Shown: in pieces, positions 42,324-50,871 of the stretch | How positions within the stretch are numbered: the first letter of the stretch is position 1 | Layout of the letters: every line of letters starts with the position of its first letter | NCBI GenBank assembly: GCA_963809205.1 | Contig: CAWEIS010000010.1 | Coordinates: 1-64,000 of the forward strand | Length of the DNA: 64,000 nucleotides | DNA from: DATLLN01 sp963809205 | GTDB lineage: Bacteria > Actinomycetota > Thermoleophilia > Gaiellales > JAICJC01 | Direction: 5' to 3' | Program-made: the position numbers and the translations under genes | The notes under the pieces: generated by a model | Database searches by the model: none | Told to the model about the DNA's origin: nothing | The model's input: only the letters and a program-made list of their open reading frames with translations

Positions 42324-43721
42324 GTGGCGACCGACCTCGAGCGGTTTGTTGAGACCGACGGCCGAGAGGACCTGATCAAGGACGTGCGCCGGCGCATCGA
42401 CGCCGAGGGCATCACCTACATCTACTACCAGTTCATCTCGGTCACGGGCCGCATCATGGGCAAGGGCGTCCCGTCCGCGCACTGGGAGATCATGGCCCGC
42501 AAGGGGTTCCAGCTGGTCTACGGCTCGACGGCGAACCTGTTCGTCGACCGGCACGGCGACTACATCGGCTACGGGCCCGAGGCCTGGGAGCTGGTCGGCA
42601 TGCCCGAGCCGGACACGTTCCAGCCGCTGCCCTGGGATCCGAAGATCGCCCGCGTCTGGTGCACCTGCTTCCGCGGCCGCGAGGACGAGAAGGACGGCGG
42701 CTCGTTCCTTACCTCCGACTGCCGCGGCAACCTGAAGCGGATCCAGACGGAGTTCGAGGAGCGCACGGGCATGCACCTCCGCGCCGGTACCGAGCCCGAG
42801 ATGATGTGGCTCAAGCTGAAGCCGGACGGCACGCCCGACGTCGAGGGCGTGACCAAGCCCTACTGCTACCACATCGACCAGTTCTCCGAACTCCAGCCGA
42901 TCATCCACAAGGTCATCGAGTACGGCCAGAAGATGGGCCTCGACATGATCCAGGGCGACCACGAGGACGCTCCCGGCCAGATCGAGCTGAACTTCAACTT
43001 CGATCGCGCCGAGCAGACAGCCGACAACCTGTCGACGTTCCGCCAGATCTGCAAGCAGGTCGGCCGCGAGATGGGCGCATTCCCGTGCTTCATGCCGAAG
43101 CCATTCATGGGCGTCTCGGCGAACGGCTGCCACCACAACATCTCGCTGTGGAAGGGCGACGAGAACACGTTCATGCCCGAGGGCGAGGATCAGCGCAAGC
43201 CGAGCCAGATCGGCCTCTATTCGATCGGCGGCGTGCTCGAGCACCTGGGCGCACTGACGGCGGTGACGTCGCCAACCGTCAACTCGTACCGCCGGCTGTG
43301 GGACACCGGCTTCTGGGCACCGGTCTTTGCCGACTGGGGCTTCCAGAACCGGACGACTGCGCTGCGCGTGTCGGCGCCGGGCCGCTTCGAGTACCGGTCG
43401 GTCGATTCCGCGGTCAACCCGTACCTGTCGCTGGCGGCGCTGATCAAGGCGATGGACGACGGCATCAACCGCAAGCTCGATCCGGGCGATCCGGAGGAGC
43501 GCAACATCTACGAGGCGATGGAGGCCGGCAAGGACGTGGAGAAGATCCCGATGACGTTCGGCGACGCCCTCGACGCCCTCGACGCCGACGAGGTGATCCA
43601 GTCGGCGCTGCCCGACGAGATGTTCAAGGTCTTCCGTCACTACAAGCGCGACGAGTGGGAGCGGTACTGCGCGCAGGTCAGTGACTGGGACGTCAACGAG
43701 TACCTGGACGTGCTGCCCTAG
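42324..43721 (+). CDS. Glutamine-synthetase-family enzyme (GS type III / gamma-glutamylmethylamide-synthetase-like)
   Basis: 465 residues. GS catalytic blocks are present: GMHLRAGTEPEMMWL, GDHEDAPGQIELNFNF, ANGCHHNISLW and NRTTALRVSAPGRFEYRSVD. AAGGAGG at 42312-42318 sets GTG 42324 as the start; an ATG at 42297 has no ribosome site. It heads an operon with the three glutamate-synthase-like genes, an arrangement matching N-methylglutamate-pathway clusters (gmaS with mgsABC), so methylamine or another amine rather than ammonia may be its substrate. This assignment is inferred from context. Confidence 0.82.
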   Translation: MATDLERFVETDGREDLIKDVRRRIDAEGITYIYYQFISVTGRIMGKGVPSAHWEIMARKGFQLVYGSTANLFVDRHGDYIGYGPEAWELVGMPEPDTFQPLPWDPKIARVWCTCFRGREDEKDGGSFLTSDCRGNLKRIQTEFEERTGMHLRAGTEPEMMWLKLKPDGTPDVEGVTKPYCYHIDQFSELQPIIHKVIEYGQKMGLDMIQGDHEDAPGQIELNFNFDRAEQTADNLSTFRQICKQVGREMGAFPCFMPKPFMGVSANGCHHNISLWKGDENTFMPEGEDQRKPSQIGLYSIGGVLEHLGALTAVTSPTVNSYRRLWDTGFWAPVFADWGFQNRTTALRVSAPGRFEYRSVDSAVNPYLSLAALIKAMDDGINRKLDPGDPEERNIYEAMEAGKDVEKIPMTFGDALDALDADEVIQSALPDEMFKVFRHYKRDEWERYCAQVSDWDVNEYLDVLP

Positions 43722-43749
43722 CGGCGGCGAACGAGGAGAGGGCACCAAG

Positions 43750-44679
43750 GTGTGCGGAATCGCAGGAATCATCTACAGCGACGGCGCGCGTGACGTCGGC
43801 CGCGACATGACCCGGATGCTTCAGTCCATGAAGCACCGGGGGCCGGACTCGACCGGCTACGCGCTGTACGGCCCCACGCAGAAGGTGGTGCTGATGCGCT
43901 ACAAGCTCGCCGACGCGAACGACCCCCGGGACTTCGACTTCTCGGAGCGCCTCGAGCGCAACAAGGCCGAGGTCGAGGCACGGCTCGCCGTGATCGGCGC
44001 GAAGGTCGACGACGTGGAACACGAGACTGACTACGCCTTCCGGGCGACCATGCAGTACGAGGGCGACCTGAAGGAGCTCGCCGACTACGTCGAGGACATC
44101 CCCGGCGCCGAGGTGCTGTCGCTCGGCCACTCCCTGGAGATCGTCAAGGACCTGGGCGACGCCGAGACGGTGGCCAACCAGTACCACCTGGACGACTTCT
44201 CGGGCACCCACGCCATCGGCCACGTCCGGATGGCGACCGAGTCCGACGTCGACATCTCGGGCGCGCATCCGTACTGGGCGTACCCCTTCTCGGACGTCGC
44301 CGTGGTGCACAACGGCCAGCTGACCAACTACTTCCAGTGGCGGCGGCGGCTCGAGCGCAGCGGGCACCGGTTCCAGTCGGAGTGCGACTCCGAGGTGATC
44401 GCCGTGTACCTCGCCGAGAAGATGAGCGAGGGCATGGGCCTCGAGGAGGCGATGAACGCCAGCCTCGACGAGCTGGACGGCGTGTTCACCTACATCTGCG
44501 TGACCGCGGACGCACTCGGCGTGGCCAAGGACGAGATGGCCGCGAAGCCGCTCGTGCTGTACGAGTCGGACGATCTCGTGGCGCTGGCCTCCGAGGAGAT
44601 CGCCATCCGTGCCATCGTCGACCACGAGATCGACACGTACGACCCCTACGAGCGTGAGGTGCTGGTATGGAAGCGGTAG
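43750..44679 (+). CDS. Class II glutamine amidotransferase subunit (GlxB/MgsA-like)
   Basis: 309 residues. After the initiator, Cys is residue 2 (CGIAGIIYS) and becomes the N-terminal nucleophile. MKHRGPDSTGYALYG, GHVRMATESD, VVHNGQLTNYFQWRRRLE and SECDSEVIAVYL are Ntn-amidotransferase blocks. A stand-alone domain corresponds to the N-terminal part of GltB. AGGAGAGG lies upstream of GTG 43750. Overlaps the next gene by 13 bp, so it is coupled. Confidence 0.88.
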   Translation: MCGIAGIIYSDGARDVGRDMTRMLQSMKHRGPDSTGYALYGPTQKVVLMRYKLADANDPRDFDFSERLERNKAEVEARLAVIGAKVDDVEHETDYAFRATMQYEGDLKELADYVEDIPGAEVLSLGHSLEIVKDLGDAETVANQYHLDDFSGTHAIGHVRMATESDVDISGAHPYWAYPFSDVAVVHNGQLTNYFQWRRRLERSGHRFQSECDSEVIAVYLAEKMSEGMGLEEAMNASLDELDGVFTYICVTADALGVAKDEMAAKPLVLYESDDLVALASEEIAIRAIVDHEIDTYDPYEREVLVWKR

Positions 44680-45455
44680 GCGAGCGCCAGATCACGTATG
44701 ACGCCCGCGGGCTCGTCGAGCCCGACGACACGACCCCCAAGGTCGCCGAGATCGACGGGGAGACGGCCGTCTTCGACGCGGCCGACATGACCACGCGCAA
44801 GATCAACCTCGAGCTGAAGTGGCTGATCAACGAGCAGGGCGTCAAGGACGTCACCGTCAAGAACCCGGGTTCGAAGCACTCGCTCGGCGTGGGCATCCTG
44901 ACCCGTTGCAAGATCACGTTCGAGGGCAGCCTCGGCTACTTCGGGTGCGGCCTGATCGACGGGCCCGAGGTGCACATCACCGGCCGCGTGGGCTGGTCCG
45001 CCTGCGAGAACATGATGTCGGGCGTGGTCGTCGTCGAGGGCAACGCCGGCTCGCTGACCGGCGCCGCGATGCGCGGCGGCGATCTGGTGATCAAGGGCCG
45101 GGCGGGGGCCCGGTCGGGCATCGACCAGAAGGGCGGGACGATCATCACCCTCGGCTCGGTCGGCTCGATGACCGGCTTCATGATGCAGCGCGGCCGCCAG
45201 ATCATCTGCGAGGACGCCGGCCCCGGCCTGGGCGACTCGATGTACGACGGCACCATCTACGTCGGCGGCAAGGTCAAGGCGCTGGGCATCGACTGCGTGC
45301 CCGGCGAGTGGACGGACGCCGACACCGAGTTCATCGAGCGGAAGTTCCGCATCTACGGCCTCGGCTCCCCGCCGAAGTTCGACAAGTTCGTGTGCGGCAA
45401 GAAGCTCTACAACTACGACAGCCTCGAGCCTTCCGAGCGGAAGCTCGTGCTCTAG
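44667..45455 (+). CDS. GXGXG-repeat subunit of glutamate-synthase-like complex (GlxC/MgsB-like)
   Basis: 262 residues. A right-handed beta-helix with repeated G-x-x-G-x-x-x-G turns (VVVEGNAGSLTGAAMRGGDLVI, MYDGTIYVGGKVKALG), equivalent to the C-terminal structural domain of GltB. Provides the scaffold between amidotransferase and synthase subunits. ATG 44667 lies inside the end of the amidotransferase gene. Confidence 0.88.
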   Translation: MEAVGERQITYDARGLVEPDDTTPKVAEIDGETAVFDAADMTTRKINLELKWLINEQGVKDVTVKNPGSKHSLGVGILTRCKITFEGSLGYFGCGLIDGPEVHITGRVGWSACENMMSGVVVVEGNAGSLTGAAMRGGDLVIKGRAGARSGIDQKGGTIITLGSVGSMTGFMMQRGRQIICEDAGPGLGDSMYDGTIYVGGKVKALGIDCVPGEWTDADTEFIERKFRIYGLGSPPKFDKFVCGKKLYNYDSLEPSERKLVL

Positions 45456-45469
45456 GACCAGGAGGCACG

Positions 45470-46912
45470 ATGGCGCAGAACGACGACCTCGTCACACGCC
45501 GCCGGGCGGTGCTGGGCCACAGCCGGATCTTCACGCCGGAAGTCATGAACGACATCCACATGAAGTCGGAGCTGGGGCGCTACCGCATGCGCGGGTTCTC
45601 CATGTTCAAGCCGATCCCCCACTGGGACGAGCTGATGTTCATGCCCGGCACCCTCACCCGGTTCGTGATCGAGGGCTACCGGGAGAAGTGCGAGACCAAG
45701 ACGGTGCTCGGCGCGCGGTTCGCCAAGAAGCCGATCGAGCTCGACATCCCCGTCTACATCACCGGCATGAGCTTCGGGGCGCTGTCCCTGGAGGCGAAGA
45801 TGGCGCTCGCCAAGGGCGCGTCGATGGCCGGCACGGCGACCTGTTCGGGCGAGGGCGGCATGATCCCGCCCGAGCGTGACCTGTCAACCAAGTGGTACTA
45901 CCAGTGCATCCAGAGCCGGTACGGGTTCAACCCGCACCACCTGATGCTGGCCGACGCGGTCGAGTTCTTCATCGGCCAGGGCTGCAAGGTCGGCCTGGGC
46001 GGCCACCTGATGGGCCAGAAGGTGACGGAGCAGGTGGCCGAGATGCGGTCGCTGCCCGCCGGCATCGACCAGCGGTCGCCGGCGCGGCATCCCGACTGGC
46101 TGGGACCGGACGACCTCTCGCTGAAGATCCAGGAGATCCGCGAGGCGACCAACTACCAGATCCCGGTGCAGCTCAAGCTGGGCGCGGCGCGCGTCTACGA
46201 CGACGTCCGCATGGCGGCCAAGTGCGGCCCGGACATCATCTACCTGGACGGCGCCGAGGGCGGCACGGGCGCGGGCCCGCACATCGCCACCGAGGAGACC
46301 GGCATCCCGTTGATGGCGGCGATCCCGGAGGCCCGGCGTGCGCTGGAGGACGTCGGCCTGGCCGACGAGATCGACCTGGTCGTGGCCGGCGGCATCCGCA
46401 ACGGCGGCGACGTCGCCAAGGCGATCGCCCTGGGGGCGAAGGCCGTGGCGCTCGGCCATTCATCGCTGATGGCGCTGAACTGCAACAAGGAGATCCCCGG
46501 CGTCACCGACTACGAGGGGACGGTCGGCGTCCCGGCGGGCTCCTGCTACCACTGCCACACCGGGCGCTGCCCGGTGGGAATCACCACGCAGGATCCCGAG
46601 CTGCGCAAGCGGCTGGTCGTCGAGGAGGCGGCCGAGCGGGTCTACAACTTCCTGCACACCCTGACGCTCGAGGTGCAGATGCTGGCCCGAGCGTGCGGCA
46701 AGACCAACATCCACAGCCTGGAGCCGGAGGACCTGGCGGCCCTGACCGTCGAGGCCGCGGCGATGGCGAAGGTGCCGCTGGCGGGCACGAACTACGTGCC
46801 GGGCGTCACCGAGGAGCGAACGCTGGCCGAGATCAAGGGCATGCTCGAGAAGCTCGTCTACGACCAGACCGAGCCCACCCAGGTGCCCAGCCACGTCGAG
46901 GCGGGAGACTGA
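45470..46912 (+). CDS. FMN-binding glutamate-synthase-family subunit (GlxD/MgsC-like)
   Basis: 480 residues. TIM-barrel synthase domain with YITGMSFGALSLEAKMALAKG, YLDGAEGGTGAGP and LVVAGGIRNGGDVAKAIALGA for FMN and 2-oxoglutarate binding, and GSCYHCHTGRCPVGI carrying the cysteines of the 3Fe-4S cluster. CCAGGAGG lies before ATG 45470. With the two preceding subunits it should form glutamate from 2-oxoglutarate or, as in methylotrophs, N-methylglutamate. Confidence 0.9.
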   Translation: MAQNDDLVTRRRAVLGHSRIFTPEVMNDIHMKSELGRYRMRGFSMFKPIPHWDELMFMPGTLTRFVIEGYREKCETKTVLGARFAKKPIELDIPVYITGMSFGALSLEAKMALAKGASMAGTATCSGEGGMIPPERDLSTKWYYQCIQSRYGFNPHHLMLADAVEFFIGQGCKVGLGGHLMGQKVTEQVAEMRSLPAGIDQRSPARHPDWLGPDDLSLKIQEIREATNYQIPVQLKLGAARVYDDVRMAAKCGPDIIYLDGAEGGTGAGPHIATEETGIPLMAAIPEARRALEDVGLADEIDLVVAGGIRNGGDVAKAIALGAKAVALGHSSLMALNCNKEIPGVTDYEGTVGVPAGSCYHCHTGRCPVGITTQDPELRKRLVVEEAAERVYNFLHTLTLEVQMLARACGKTNIHSLEPEDLAALTVEAAAMAKVPLAGTNYVPGVTEERTLAEIKGMLEKLVYDQTEPTQVPSHVEAGD

Positions 46913-46913
46913 C

Positions 46914-47349
46914 ATGGCGAACCCGCAGGAACCACAGAAGATCGCATCGATCGACGCCGAGTACCTGTCCGGCCGCCGCTTCCCCTATCAGGAGGACATC
47001 AGCCTGGTGGAGGACGTCGACCTGGAGGCGTCGACGCCGGGCGACGACATCAACTGGCTCGAGGACATCCAGCTGCTCGAGGAGGAGGGGACGCCCGCCG
47101 TCTTCGACCGATATTCGAACTCGTTTCTCAAGATCTACTTCGCGATCCCCGAGGGGCAGGAGGACGAGATCGCCCGCAAGGTGCTGATCAAACACCTCCA
47201 GGAAGGCAACTCCTACGGCATTCGCCTGAAGGAGTACCATTGCAAGTTCCCCCAGCCCGAGCTCGGCCCATGGGTCGAGGGGTCGAGGACGGTGGGCTCC
47301 GATTGGAAGCCGCCCTGTTCTCGAAGGCTGGGAACCGCCGATGCACTAG
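46914..47349 (+). CDS. Unknown small protein of the glutamate-synthase-like operon (C-terminal frameshift)
   Basis: About 144 residues. ATG 46914 overlaps the preceding stop. Visible blocks: IDAEYLSGRRFPYQED, DINWLEDIQLLEEEGTPAVF, and FLKIYFAIPEGQEDEIARKV. The plain frame runs to 47471, but codon quality collapses after SDWKPP and the frame then crosses a terminator hairpin at 47381. A one-base shift near 47321 gives a sensible end VLEGWEPPMH and TAG at 47347-47349. Acidic, soluble, no Cys pairs except one C. No domain recognised; possibly an assembly or regulatory partner of the synthase. Confidence 0.55.
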
Positions 47350-47380
47350 CTCCGGCGGCCCAAAGGCTCCGACCCCCGAT

Positions 47381-47419
47381 GGAGCGTCCGGTACTCCCCA
47401 CCGGGCGCTCCTTCCTTTC
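47381..47419 (+). terminator. Intrinsic terminator of the glutamate-synthase-like operon
   Basis: GGAGCGTCCGGT (47381-47392) pairs with ACCGGGCGCTCC (47400-47411), 12 bp with one G-U, around ACTCCCC, followed directly by TTCCTTTC. Good position after the last operon gene. Confidence 0.65.
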
Positions 47420-47478
47420 AACGACGCGTGGTGCACACCTGGACGGACGCGCGGCCCGCGCCCGGACGTAGTCCCGGC

Positions 47479-48171
47479 ATGCTCGCGCCGCTGGCCATCG
47501 CCGCAGTGCTCATCGCCGGCCACTCGGCGCAGGGGCGGCCGGTCGTCGCCCACCAGCGGGGCGACCCGGCCGGGGCGGAGCGTGTCCTGGTGGTCGGCTG
47601 CATCCACGGCACCGAGTGCGCCGGCATGCGCGTCGTGCGCGTGCTTCGCACGATGCCGCTGCCGCCCGGCATCGACCTGTGGCTCGTCCCCGACCTCGAC
47701 CCCGACGGCCTCGCGCAGGGCACCCGGCTGAACGGCCGCGGCGTCGACCTCAATCGCAACTTCTCAGCCGGCTGGCGCCCCGGCGGCCGGCCGGGCGACC
47801 TGCAGTACCCCGGACCGCGGCCCTTCTCCGAGCCGGAGACGCGGGCCGTCCGGCGGCTGATCGACCAGGTCCGCCCGGACGTCACCATCTGGTACCACCA
47901 GCACATGGACCTGGTCTGGGCGTGGGGTGCGAGCCGCGCTGCGGGCGCCGCGTACGCACGCGCCGCCGGCATGAGCTTCGCCCCGAGGCCGTGGCTGGCC
48001 GGCACGGCGCCGCACTGGCAGAACACCGTTCTCGGCGAGCGCTCGTTCGTCGTCGAGCTCCCCGCCGGACCGCTGACCGGCGCCGCGGCGCGGCGCCAGG
48101 CACGTGGCGTCCTGGCGGCCGCGGCGCGGAGCGGCGGCTCGTCCGGGCCGGTCTCCCGGCCGATCGCGTAG
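47479..48171 (+). CDS. M14-family zinc carboxypeptidase-like protein, exported
   Basis: 230 residues. Signal-like start MLAPLAIAAVLIAGHSAQG, then zinc ligands His and Glu in VGCIHGTECAG (H-x2-E), substrate-binding NRNFSAGW, IWYHQHMD with the third ligand, and FVVELPAG with the catalytic Glu. Fits small succinylglutamate-desuccinylase/peptidoglycan-amidohydrolase-like M14 enzymes. ATG 47479 preferred over GTG 47428, which would overlap the terminator. Confidence 0.8.
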   Translation: MLAPLAIAAVLIAGHSAQGRPVVAHQRGDPAGAERVLVVGCIHGTECAGMRVVRVLRTMPLPPGIDLWLVPDLDPDGLAQGTRLNGRGVDLNRNFSAGWRPGGRPGDLQYPGPRPFSEPETRAVRRLIDQVRPDVTIWYHQHMDLVWAWGASRAAGAAYARAAGMSFAPRPWLAGTAPHWQNTVLGERSFVVELPAGPLTGAAARRQARGVLAAAARSGGSSGPVSRPIA

Positions 48172-48181
48172 CCTGCGCGCC

Positions 48182-48740
48182 GTGCCCGTCCTGCTCGTCG
48201 CGGTCGCCTACGCGATCGGCTGCATCTCGCCCGGCTACCTGCTCGTGCGGCGCGCCACCGGGCTCGACCTGCGCGCCGCGCGGACCGGAAGCACCGGCGC
48301 GCGCAACGCGGGCCGGATGGCCGGCCGGCGGGTGGGTGCCGCCGTGTTCGCGGCTCGACGCCGGCAAGGGCGTCGTCGCCGTCGGGCTGGCCGCACTGGC
48401 GGGCGCCGGTGACACGGTCGAGGCCGCCTGTCTGCTGGCCGTGGTCGCCGGCCACGTGCTTCCGGTGCAGCTTCGCCTGCGCGGCGGCCGCGGCCTCTCG
48501 CCGGCGCTGGGCGGGCTGCTGGTCGTTGCACCGCTCGCGGCGCTGGCCGCCCTCGTCGCCTGCGCGGCAGTCGCCCTGGCGACCAGACAGCTGGTCGCGG
48601 CCGGCATCGCCGGAGCCGTCACCGGCGCCGCCGCGACCTGGCTGCTCGAGCCGGGCTGGGCGGCGGCGCTGGTCACGTCAGCCGCCGTGCTGATCTGCGC
48701 GGCGCATCTGCGCCGGCCGGGCGATCAGCTCCAGGGATAG
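48182..48740 (+). CDS. plsY: Glycerol-3-phosphate acyltransferase PlsY-like (one-base frameshift)
   Basis: About 185 residues after correction. PlsY motifs: AYAIGCISPGYLLVRR, GSTGARNAGRMAG, then after the break LDAGKGVVAVGLAALAG, VVAGHVLPVQLRLRGGRGLSPALGG and several helices. An extra G at about 48352 (TTCGCGGCTCGAC for TTCGCGCTCGAC) splits the frame. Acylates glycerol-3-phosphate with acyl-phosphate at the membrane. The GKGVA motif is degenerate (GRGLS), so it may be a PlsY paralogue. Ends 16 bp inside the convergent flavoprotein gene. Confidence 0.75.
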
Positions 48741-50029
48741 GGGCTGTTCGAAACGGGGTGCAGGTCGCCGGTCGCGAACCGCTCGAACCGGAACGGGCGC
48801 AGCACGCTGGAGTGGCCGCCGGTCATCACCTTCGCCACCTCGCGGCCCACGCCGATCATCTTGTACCCGTGGTTCGAGTCGGCGATCACGTACGCGTTCG
48901 GCCGCATGTAGTCGAAGATCGGGAAGCTGTCGACGGTGAAGCAGCCGACGCCGCCGGAGCGGATGTTCTTGTAGGTCGCCCGCTTGCCCTCGAACCGCTT
49001 CATGCAGTGCGACAGCGAGGCGCACCACATGTCGGCGAAGCCCGGCTCGACCGAGGCGGTCGGATACGGGTCGACGTCGAACTGCTCGCCGACGATCACC
49101 GGCGCGGCACCGCCCTGCACGCCGTGCAGGTCCTGCTTGAAGTAGTTGCCCCAGAACTCGTCGGTGATCAGCTTGCCCTCGTCGTCGTACAGCGGGGCGT
49201 CCGAGTCGACGTGGAGCACCGGCGGCATGCTGCCGTCCTCCAGCGAGAGCAGCGCCGGGTCGACCTCGATCTCGCCCTCCTGCAGGTACCAGTACGTCCA
49301 CATGTGCTGATCGCGGTGCACGTCGCCGGACGGCGTCCGCACGTCCGTGTGGTCGGGCAGGCCGAGCATCTCCCACAACTCTGCGACCCACGGCCCGACG
49401 GCGATCACGACCTGCTCCACGGCGATCTCGCCCTGGTCGGTCTTGACGGTGGTCACGGCACCGGAGCCGTCCATGTCGAAGCCGGTGACCCGAACGCCGT
49501 CGACGATCCGGGCGCCGGCCTCCTTCGCCTTCGCAGCCAGGCCGTGCATCGACGCCATGTTGTTGGCGAATCCGCCCTTGTGCTCGTGCAGCGCGACGTG
49601 CACGCCCTGCGCCCGCCAGTCCGGAAACATGTTGGTCATGTGGGCGCGCACCTCGTCCTCGCCGACGATCAGGTCGGACGGGTAGCCGATTCGCTGCTGG
49701 CGGTCGTGTACCTCGGTCAGGTCGCCGACCTGGCGCTCGGCGCCCAGCGCCATGTAGCCGACCGGGTGGTACGAGAACGCCTGGGGATCCTGCTCCCAGA
49801 CCTCGACGTTGACGGCCATCAGCTCGCTCATCGCGGGCTGGTAGTAGTTGTTGCGCACGACCCCGCAGGCGATGCCGGACGCGCCGGCGCCGACGCCGGT
49901 CTTGTCGACCAGCAGCACATCCGGCTCCTCACCGGCCGCCCGTTGCTCCTTGGCGAGGTGCCAGGCGGTGGAAAGACCGTGCACCCCGGCGCCAATGACC
50001 AGGTACTTCGCGCTCTGCGGCAGACTCAT
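48725..50029 (-). CDS. FAD-dependent oxidoreductase, sarcosine-oxidase-beta (SoxB)-like
   Basis: 434 residues. LVIGAGVHGLSTAWHLAKEQ dinucleotide fold, GAGASGIACGVVRNNYYQP flavin loop and C-terminal YVIADSNHGYKMIGVGREVAK. TAGGAGGAG lies before ATG 50027-50029. Transcribed with the IclR gene upstream; an inverted repeat spans the junction. Likely oxidises an N-methyl amine or amino acid. Whether it is the missing beta partner for the distant soxD/soxA is unknown. Confidence 0.83.
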   Translation of the reverse strand: MSLPQSAKYLVIGAGVHGLSTAWHLAKEQRAAGEEPDVLLVDKTGVGAGASGIACGVVRNNYYQPAMSELMAVNVEVWEQDPQAFSYHPVGYMALGAERQVGDLTEVHDRQQRIGYPSDLIVGEDEVRAHMTNMFPDWRAQGVHVALHEHKGGFANNMASMHGLAAKAKEAGARIVDGVRVTGFDMDGSGAVTTVKTDQGEIAVEQVVIAVGPWVAELWEMLGLPDHTDVRTPSGDVHRDQHMWTYWYLQEGEIEVDPALLSLEDGSMPPVLHVDSDAPLYDDEGKLITDEFWGNYFKQDLHGVQGGAAPVIVGEQFDVDPYPTASVEPGFADMWCASLSHCMKRFEGKRATYKNIRSGGVGCFTVDSFPIFDYMRPNAYVIADSNHGYKMIGVGREVAKVMTGGHSSVLRPFRFERFATGDLHPVSNSPYPWS

Positions 50030-50039
50030 TGCTCCTCCT

Positions 50040-50056
50040 ATTGCCTTTACGGCAAT
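50040..50056 (-). promoter_or_regulatory. Inverted repeat ATTGCC-TTTAC-GGCAAT at the IclR/SoxB-like junction
   Basis: Perfect 6-bp arms around five bases, covering the IclR stop codon (TAA 50047-50049) and ending 10 bp before the SoxB-like start. Could be an operator for the IclR regulator or an RNA hairpin modulating downstream translation. Confidence 0.45.
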
Positions 50057-50841
50057 GCCATTTCACTGGATTCCAGCCCAGTGTACCCGAGGGATGCCGA
50101 CAGCGCCTCACACGCCTGGAGCAGAGCGGAAAGCGCCGCTTCGCGACGGCGCCGGCGGAACCGGTCGGCGGGGCCCTGGATGCCGAGCACCGCGGCGAGG
50201 TCGCCGTTGGCGCCGAACACCGGCGCGGCCAGGGCGTTCAGGTCGGCCTCGCGCTCGCGCACGGCCTGGGCCCAGCCCTGCTTGCGGACGGTATCGATCT
50301 CGCGGCGCAGCGCCTTGGGTTCCGTGATGGTGCGGTCGGTGTAGGCGTCGAGCGCGCCGGGGGCCTGGACGCCGCGGGCGAACGCCAGCATCACCTTGCC
50401 GGTGGCGGTGGCGTGGGCAATGCTCGGTCGGCCCACGCGGGCGATGCTTGCCACGGCGGCGCTGCTGGCCACGAAGTCGACGGTCACCGCCTCGCCTTCG
50501 CCGGGGATCGACAGCGTCGTGGTCTCGCCGGTCGCGGCCTCAAGCGCGGCCAGGTGCGGCCGAGCCAGCGCCCGCAGGTCGACGCTGGAGAGTGCGTGGT
50601 TGGCCAGCCGCATCAGCTGCGGGCCGAGCCGGTAGCGGCCGGTCTCGCTGACGTACTCGACGTAGCCCCCGGCGACCAGCGTCGCCAGCAGGCGCGACAC
50701 GGTGCTGGCGTTGATCTGCGTCCGCCGCGAGAGCTCGTTGGTGCCGACCTCGCCCGGCAGTTCGAGGAAGGCGTCAAGCACGCGCATGGCGCGCTCGACG
50801 GCTTCCAGCTTGCGCTCCGCGGGGCGTCCTGTGGGCGGCAC
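50047..50841 (-). CDS. IclR-family transcriptional regulator
   Basis: 264 residues. Winged helix-turn-helix VGTNELSRRTQINASTVSRLLATL near residue 40 and an effector-binding C-domain (TLSIPGEGEAVTVDFV, RPSIAHATATGKVMLAF). GTG 50839-50841 gives the normal length; GTG 50862 is possible. Divergent from the GcvT-like gene with 30 bp between, and co-directional with the SoxB-like gene, so it likely controls both. Confidence 0.87.
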   Translation of the reverse strand: MPPTGRPAERKLEAVERAMRVLDAFLELPGEVGTNELSRRTQINASTVSRLLATLVAGGYVEYVSETGRYRLGPQLMRLANHALSSVDLRALARPHLAALEAATGETTTLSIPGEGEAVTVDFVASSAAVASIARVGRPSIAHATATGKVMLAFARGVQAPGALDAYTDRTITEPKALRREIDTVRKQGWAQAVREREADLNALAAPVFGANGDLAAVLGIQGPADRFRRRRREAALSALLQACEALSASLGYTGLESSEMALP

Positions 50842-50871
50842 GCGCTCTATTGTGCCGTACACTCGGGCTCG

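Noticed and set aside
47350..47471. C-terminal extension of the small synthase-operon protein
   Set aside because: Codon bias is lost and the stretch contains a good intrinsic terminator.
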